A stretch of 64,000 nucleotides of DNA. Origin: Celoporthe dispersa. Its lineage: Eukaryota; Ascomycota; Sordariomycetes; Diaporthales; Cryphonectriaceae. Numbering within the stretch: the stretch's first letter is position 1; the number at the start of each line of letters is the position of its first letter. Made by a program: the position numbers and the translations under genes. Positions 59,714 to 64,000 of the stretch are shown here, in pieces. The DNA lies in NCBI GenBank assembly GCA_016584495.1, contig WAID01000012.1, positions 930,001 to 994,000 of the forward strand, read 5' to 3'. The notes under the pieces were generated by a model. That model was not told where the DNA came from, did no database searches, and saw nothing but the letters and a program-made list of their open reading frames with translations.

Positions 59714-60859
59714 TGAGATACCCCCACCCCCTCAAATCGTGGAGCAATTTTTTTTTGTTTTTGTTTTTTGGGCCTTGCGTGGGACGAAAATGACACCCTG
59801 TGCCAGTCAGTCAGCTGTACAGGTTGAAGCTGAGCAACACAATCGTCATAATGTTTACTTTTTTTTGGACGCAGCGGAATGGCGTGGCATGGCGTGGCAT
59901 GGCATGGGTTCCTCCCTTTTCTTTTTTTAGTCTACTTAGGTTGTCTATTTTCTGGTCCCCAACAACTCATCATCATCAAGCATTGCGACACACACAGAAA
60001 CACACGCATTATCATGTGGTTCCTCCTCCTTCCTGTCTCCTACGATTAAACCCTTAAGCAATACTTATCTACAGGCGTCTTTCTTCGACATTGTCTCGTG
60101 ATACCAAACGGAGAGGGGAGGGGAGGGGAGAGAGTAGGGCTTCGAAATTGATCAGGCCTTGGAAACCGGGATGGGTGGGTTGATTGGCCCTTGTTGATGA
60201 TGGCGGCATTGCTTTCGTACACTACTTTGAAACCTTGACTCACGCGAGCCCTTGGGAAGGGAGAAGGAAGGTCAGCTAGCTCTCTCCAATACACAGCTTT
60301 CTCTTTGGATGAAACTCGAGAGGATCAGATCAGGTAGGTTCCGTCATTCTCTTCGCTCTTGTGCTTATGAATGCCCTGTGCTCCTGCTCATGTGGGTGCT
60401 TGCGGTGGTGTATGGGAGGTTCCAATAATCGACGTCAGCTGGGAGACGATGTCTCTCTCTGTATGGAAACTAGGCCAGAGCGTCCCCGGGCATGCAAAAG
60501 AGGCATAGGGAAAGGGATACTTGATCTGGCGGGATTCAGACGAGAGTAAAACCACGAGAGCGTGACCAGTCGGGGCCTGCCGGTGCTTGTTTCTGCTCAG
60601 ACAGATAGCAGGATACCATCTAGCTATGGAGTGATACGGAGACAAAAAGCACGATCAGTATTCCAATTTTTTCTTTTTCATCTTTTGCTGCCTTTTTTTC
60701 TTTCCGGATATCACAATACGCCGTCCATGCCAAAGTGTGTCGGAGCCTTGGATTAAGCTCAACCCGTGACCACCCACCATCCATTTTTCCCTTTCCAGCA
60801 TGCACGACACCAGCCAGGCCCGCACAGTGAGCCTAAAGGCCTCTGGGTCCCGGCTACCA
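59714..60859. other. Convergent intergenic region (mub1 / ebp2)
   Basis: 1.15 kb without a gene. It includes a GGCATGGCGT repeat (59880-59905) and several T tracts. Confidence 0.55.
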
Positions 60860-62405
60860 CTACCTCTTTCCAGCCTTGGCCGCCCTCTTGTTCTTGCCCA
60901 GCCTGGCCGTCTTCACAGGCTTCCTCTTCCCAGGGCCGCCAGCACCGCCCTGGCCCTTCATCTTCCTGGCGTTGAACCCGCTCAGGTCGCCTGAGCTGAT
61001 CGCGTCGCCAGACTTAGCATGCCTCTTCTTACCGCCGAAGCCATACTTGGAGTCCTTCTTTGCGCGCTTTGAGTTCGGCGTCCTCCCGCCCTGGTCGCCT
61101 CCGCGGGAGCGCTTGCCGGGCTTGTTGAGCTCGTTGTCGACGCCGACGTCGAAGAGGTCTGACTCTTTGGTCGTGAGTTCGTTGCCGTTCTCAGAGCGCT
61201 CTGTTGTTTTCGTATCGTCAGCAAGACATTTTCAAGTCCAGCGAGGTGGTAAACGTGCAAGTATGCAGGGCAATACGTACTCTTCTTCAAAGCCTTGATC
61301 TTCTCAAGCGTCTCCCTCTTCTCCTTATGTCTCTCCTGCAGCTTAGCCACCTGCACCTGCTTGCCAAACTTCTTGAGGTCCCTCAGCTTCCTGGCCTCGG
61401 CGGCCGCCTTCTTGTTCGTTGCCTCCTCGACCAGCTTCGCCTTGACCTTTTCCATGTGTCCGTCGTCCTTGACCATCTCGGCGAAATAGTCTTTCGGCCT
61501 AGAGAAAGGCACACCCTCCGCCCGCAGCAGCGCCCGTGCCTTCTTGGCAGCCTCCAGCGACTGTGCGTATAACTGCAGCTCGCGGTTCAGGTCGTCGGAG
61601 ATGTCCTCGATCTTGCCTGCGGTGGGCTCAGAGGACGCGACGATCTGGTGTGCCGAGAACGGAACGGAGGAGCCGCGTGGCAGAGAAATTCGTTTGAGGG
61701 AGGCGAGGAGAGCGGGACCGTTGTTGATGGAGAGTCTTGTCTTAACGTAAAGGTCCTCACGGTCGGAGTCGGCCATGTCCTCAAGGTCGGAGAGGGCGAT
61801 GTCAGACTCTTCTTCGTCCTCATCTTCCTCCTCTTCGTCATCTGCGGATTTGGTTTTGACGGCCTTCTTGAGTATGGGTTTCGGCTTGGGGACTCGCTGT
61901 ATCTTCTCTTCCATCTCGACCTCGGATTCTGAGTCGGTATCGCTCTCGTTCAGGAGGGCTGCTGCCGATGTGGTCTATGAGAGCATACGTCAGTTCACAA
62001 ATCAAAACCACATTGAAATGACGGGGGTCGAACATACACCACCCATCTCCTCATCCTCAGACTCTTCGTCTTCAGACTCCTCAGCCTCCATATCAAAGAA
62101 ACCATTCTCGGCTTCCGAGTCGTCCTCTTCATCTTCATCCTCGTCTTCCCAATCCTCCTCCTCCTCGTCGTCTTCAGACACTCCCTTTTCCGGGAGCAGC
62201 CCTTTCTTGCGCTTATCTTTTATGACGGCCTTGTGCTTCTTCTTGTCTTTCAACTGCTTGAGTTTCTGCATCGCGCGAGAGTCAGAACCTTCCGCCAAAC
62301 CAAAGTCGGGAAGAGAGAGAGAGAGAGAGACGAGTCAATGCATACCTTGTCGTTGAAACCCTTCTCGGCCGCCAGCGCGACCTTGAGCTTGCTCCGTGGC
62401 GCCAT
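60860..62405 (-). CDS. ebp2: rRNA-processing protein Ebp2
   Basis: A nucleolar factor required for 27S pre-rRNA processing and 60S subunit assembly. Four exons (62405-62346, 62265-62038, 61974-61281, 61200-60860) encode 440 residues, near the yeast length of 427. The N-terminus MAPRSKLKVALAAEKGFNDK is followed by Lys-rich and very acidic stretches (EEEEDWEDEDEDEEDD). The conserved core is LYVKTRLSINNGPALLASLK, DDLNRELQLYAQSLEAAKKA, LLRAEGVPFSRPKDYFAEMV, KDDGHMEKVKAKLVEEA and KFGKQVQVAKLQERHKEKRE. The tail is basic and Gly-rich (KYGFGGKKRHAKSGDAIS, GGPGKRKPVKTARLG). The frame is intact and splice phases agree. A (GA)9 run lies in intron 1. Confidence 0.93.
62313..62330. repeat. (GA)9 microsatellite in ebp2 intron 1
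   Basis: A perfect dinucleotide run; on the gene strand it forms a TC tract between the donor and the acceptor of an 80-nt intron. Confidence 0.9.
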
Positions 62406-63403
62406 CTTTGCGGTATCTGGCGAGAGATTGTAGTGGAGGGTGTGTCGTCTGCCTAAGGCCGTCGCGGAGGGTGGGAAACTTACAATGCGACCCGCTCAAA
62501 AATTTGGGAAAGCACTGCTTATCTTATCGGAAGCAGGTACGTACTCAGGGTGGTGCCCTGCCAGTTCCTGCCAATGTTAGGACTCGGGTAAATTTCGGGT
62601 AAAGGCCGACTCGGTCAACGTCCCGACTCCGTCGAGGCTGAACCCTCGTATTTGGACATCATGAGAGGGCCCCTGTCTGCCTTCTGAAGTCATAGACTCG
62701 ACAATTGATCCGCTAAATCCTCGTAAGGTCTTGATCTCTATTGCAACTCACTGGGTTCTTCGAGGCTGTTATCTCCAATCGCCAACTCGGTGGTGAATTC
62801 ATTGTCGTCCAATGTATGTTGCTTGGATTCCCGTCCGGGAAGAACCTCTTGTACGGCATAGTGGACTGATCAGGTGCTTCTCTGGGCCGTCGTGTGTGGT
62901 ACTGGTCTGGATCTTTCTGAACCATATACTAGAGCTTTCCTACTTCAACTTGTGAGCTTTACCCACCGCTCCTCCGTCACGTTTCTATTTCCTCTGATTG
63001 AAGTTTCCCTTCACGGGTGGGCTTGTGTAATCGTCTTTTCCGTGCTCCGCCTTGGGACTGTCATTCATACGTTCGACTGAAATTGGACTTCTTCAAACGC
63101 TTGACGGAAGACAGGTTAAGCGAAACCAGAGCACGGCGACTGACTTTATACCCACTACATGGTGTGAGCACCACTCAAAGCTGTCATTTGTATCTCACCA
63201 AGTGGCAAAAGGCACAGCGGGGTTTTCAGAGGGGAGATTCTGCTTGTGGATTCGGGAAAATATCTACCAGTACTGTTCAGCTGGCTCTTCGTAATCGATC
63301 ATGGCGATATTCTACCCCACAGCTCTCGGAAATCCACCAAGTCCACTGCATATCCATTGAGAATTTCTTGTGCAAAGGACACCAGCGATGGAACTTCTCA
63401 CAC
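62406..63403 (-). promoter_or_regulatory. ebp2 promoter and 3' flank of the right-edge gene
   Basis: About 1 kb. GCTCAAAAATTTGGGA (62494-62509) and GCACTGCTTATCTTATCGG (62512-62530) lie 90-125 bp upstream of the ebp2 start. The first closely matches GCTCGAAAATTTGAGA in the rrp9 promoter and the second shares ACTGCTTATC with the palindrome there. No gene is seen in the remainder. Confidence 0.5.
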
Positions 63404-64000
63404 TCAGAGAATATTCTCCAGGGGACCAGCATTGGCAACAAACGAGACGAACCTGCGAAGTGGGACCCTCATAATGGGACCTCCGAAGCGGTAGAAGTCG
63501 TCAATCTCCTTGGGCACTTTGGTCTTGATGTCGCTCCCTGTAGAAGACCAGTCGAAGGTCAGTCAGTGATGGGCAGAAAAGAAAGAGGTGCACAAGTCTG
63601 CTGAAGAATAGAAACCCACAGTGATACATCTCCTGGGCAACCTGCTCGCACTCCTTACGCTTCTCGCGGCTCCACCAGTCCGGGAGCACGCCGGGCTTCC
63701 GCTCGAGGACGCGTAGGAAGTGCTGCAGGCCCCCTGAAGGCGTGGCCGGTGATGTACTGAGGCTTCGGGTTGTCTGTCTCGAGGCTCAGCCTGCCCTTAG
63801 CGATGCGCTCATCCTCGTCAGTGATCCGGTAGGCCTCGATCAGCAGCCTCATGGCGACATTCTCATCCTCCTGGTAGGTGATGATATTGCCACCCTCGTT
63901 AGGCACGTATATGCGGCAGAGGTGGCTATTGCCCGGGAAAACGCGGGCGGGCACTGCGTGTTGTTGTTTCTAGTTAGCCTTGCTTTCTCGTTCTCGGAGA
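63404..64000 (-). CDS. Conserved fungal protein, 3' part only (possibly of a MYND-finger family), one frame break
   Basis: The gene enters from the right edge; the last 45 bases (with GCTAAC branch and CACGCAG acceptor) belong to an intron. Exon 63953-63620 encodes ARVFPGNSHLCRIYVPNEGG, NIITYQEDENVAMRLLIEAY and RITDEDERIAKG, then after a one-base shift at a C5 run (63730-63734, one base too many) GVLPDWWSREKRKECEQVAQ. The next exon (63537-63404) gives SDIKTKVPKEIDDFYRFGG and ends LENIL. The FPxxSHLCR...NEGGNIITYQEDENVA and LPxWWxxxKRxECE blocks recall a family often annotated as MYND-finger proteins, but no zinc finger is visible here, so I leave the function open. The last exon's end is uncertain: a donor-like GTTCGT near 63440 could lead to another exon. 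Confidence 0.65.

Overview
The window is nuclear DNA from a filamentous ascomycete (Pezizomycotina, most likely a Sordariomycete). The evidence is short spliceosomal introns (mostly 57-185 nt, GTRNGT donors, CTRAC-type branch sites), compact genes on both strands, and a set of fungal-specific families: Cut12, a Spo12-like protein, a Mub1/SamB MYND protein, an HDA2/3-type chromatin protein carrying a chromodomain, and a urease chaperone. There are no bacterial operons, CRISPR arrays, rRNA or convincing tRNA genes, and no intact transposon.

Layout from left to right: cox6 (+); a chromodomain/HDA2-3 fusion (-); a secreted acid sphingomyelinase-like phosphodiesterase (+); SUMO protease ulp1 (+); U3 snoRNP protein rrp9 (-); proteasome beta4 pre1 (+); RNA helicase ded1 (+); urease accessory ureF (-); spindle pole cut12 (-); eIF2alpha kinase gcn2 (+); splicing factor cwc2 (-); DRG-family GTPase rbg1 (+); spo12-like (-); an acyl-CoA dehydrogenase with a PTS1 tail (-); TFIID/SAGA subunit taf5 (+); retromer sorting nexin vps5 (+); mitoribosomal bL31m (-); a flavin-reductase-like protein (+); a 5.3 kb gene-free stretch; mub1/samB (+); rRNA processing ebp2 (-); and the 3' part of a conserved fungal gene (-) running off the right edge. 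These are independent housekeeping genes, not a cluster. The only functional theme is ribosome biogenesis and translation (rrp9, ebp2, ded1, gcn2, rbg1, bL31m).

The most striking property of the window is that 10 of about 21 genes, nearly all conserved, have a clear single-nucleotide break of reading frame (14 sites), and ureF probably has one more. Several sit in runs of exactly six identical bases. Essential genes are affected and the protein signature resumes at once in another frame, so uncorrected assembly indels are the best explanation. Coordinates below give the whole locus and describe each break. Other points of interest are a 1.76 kb first intron in taf5 that holds coding-like DNA and an alternative in-frame first exon, a pre1 start codon split by an intron, and shared AAATTT/TTATCG elements in the promoters of rrp9, ebp2 and bL31m. 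I saw no convincing undescribed multi-gene system.
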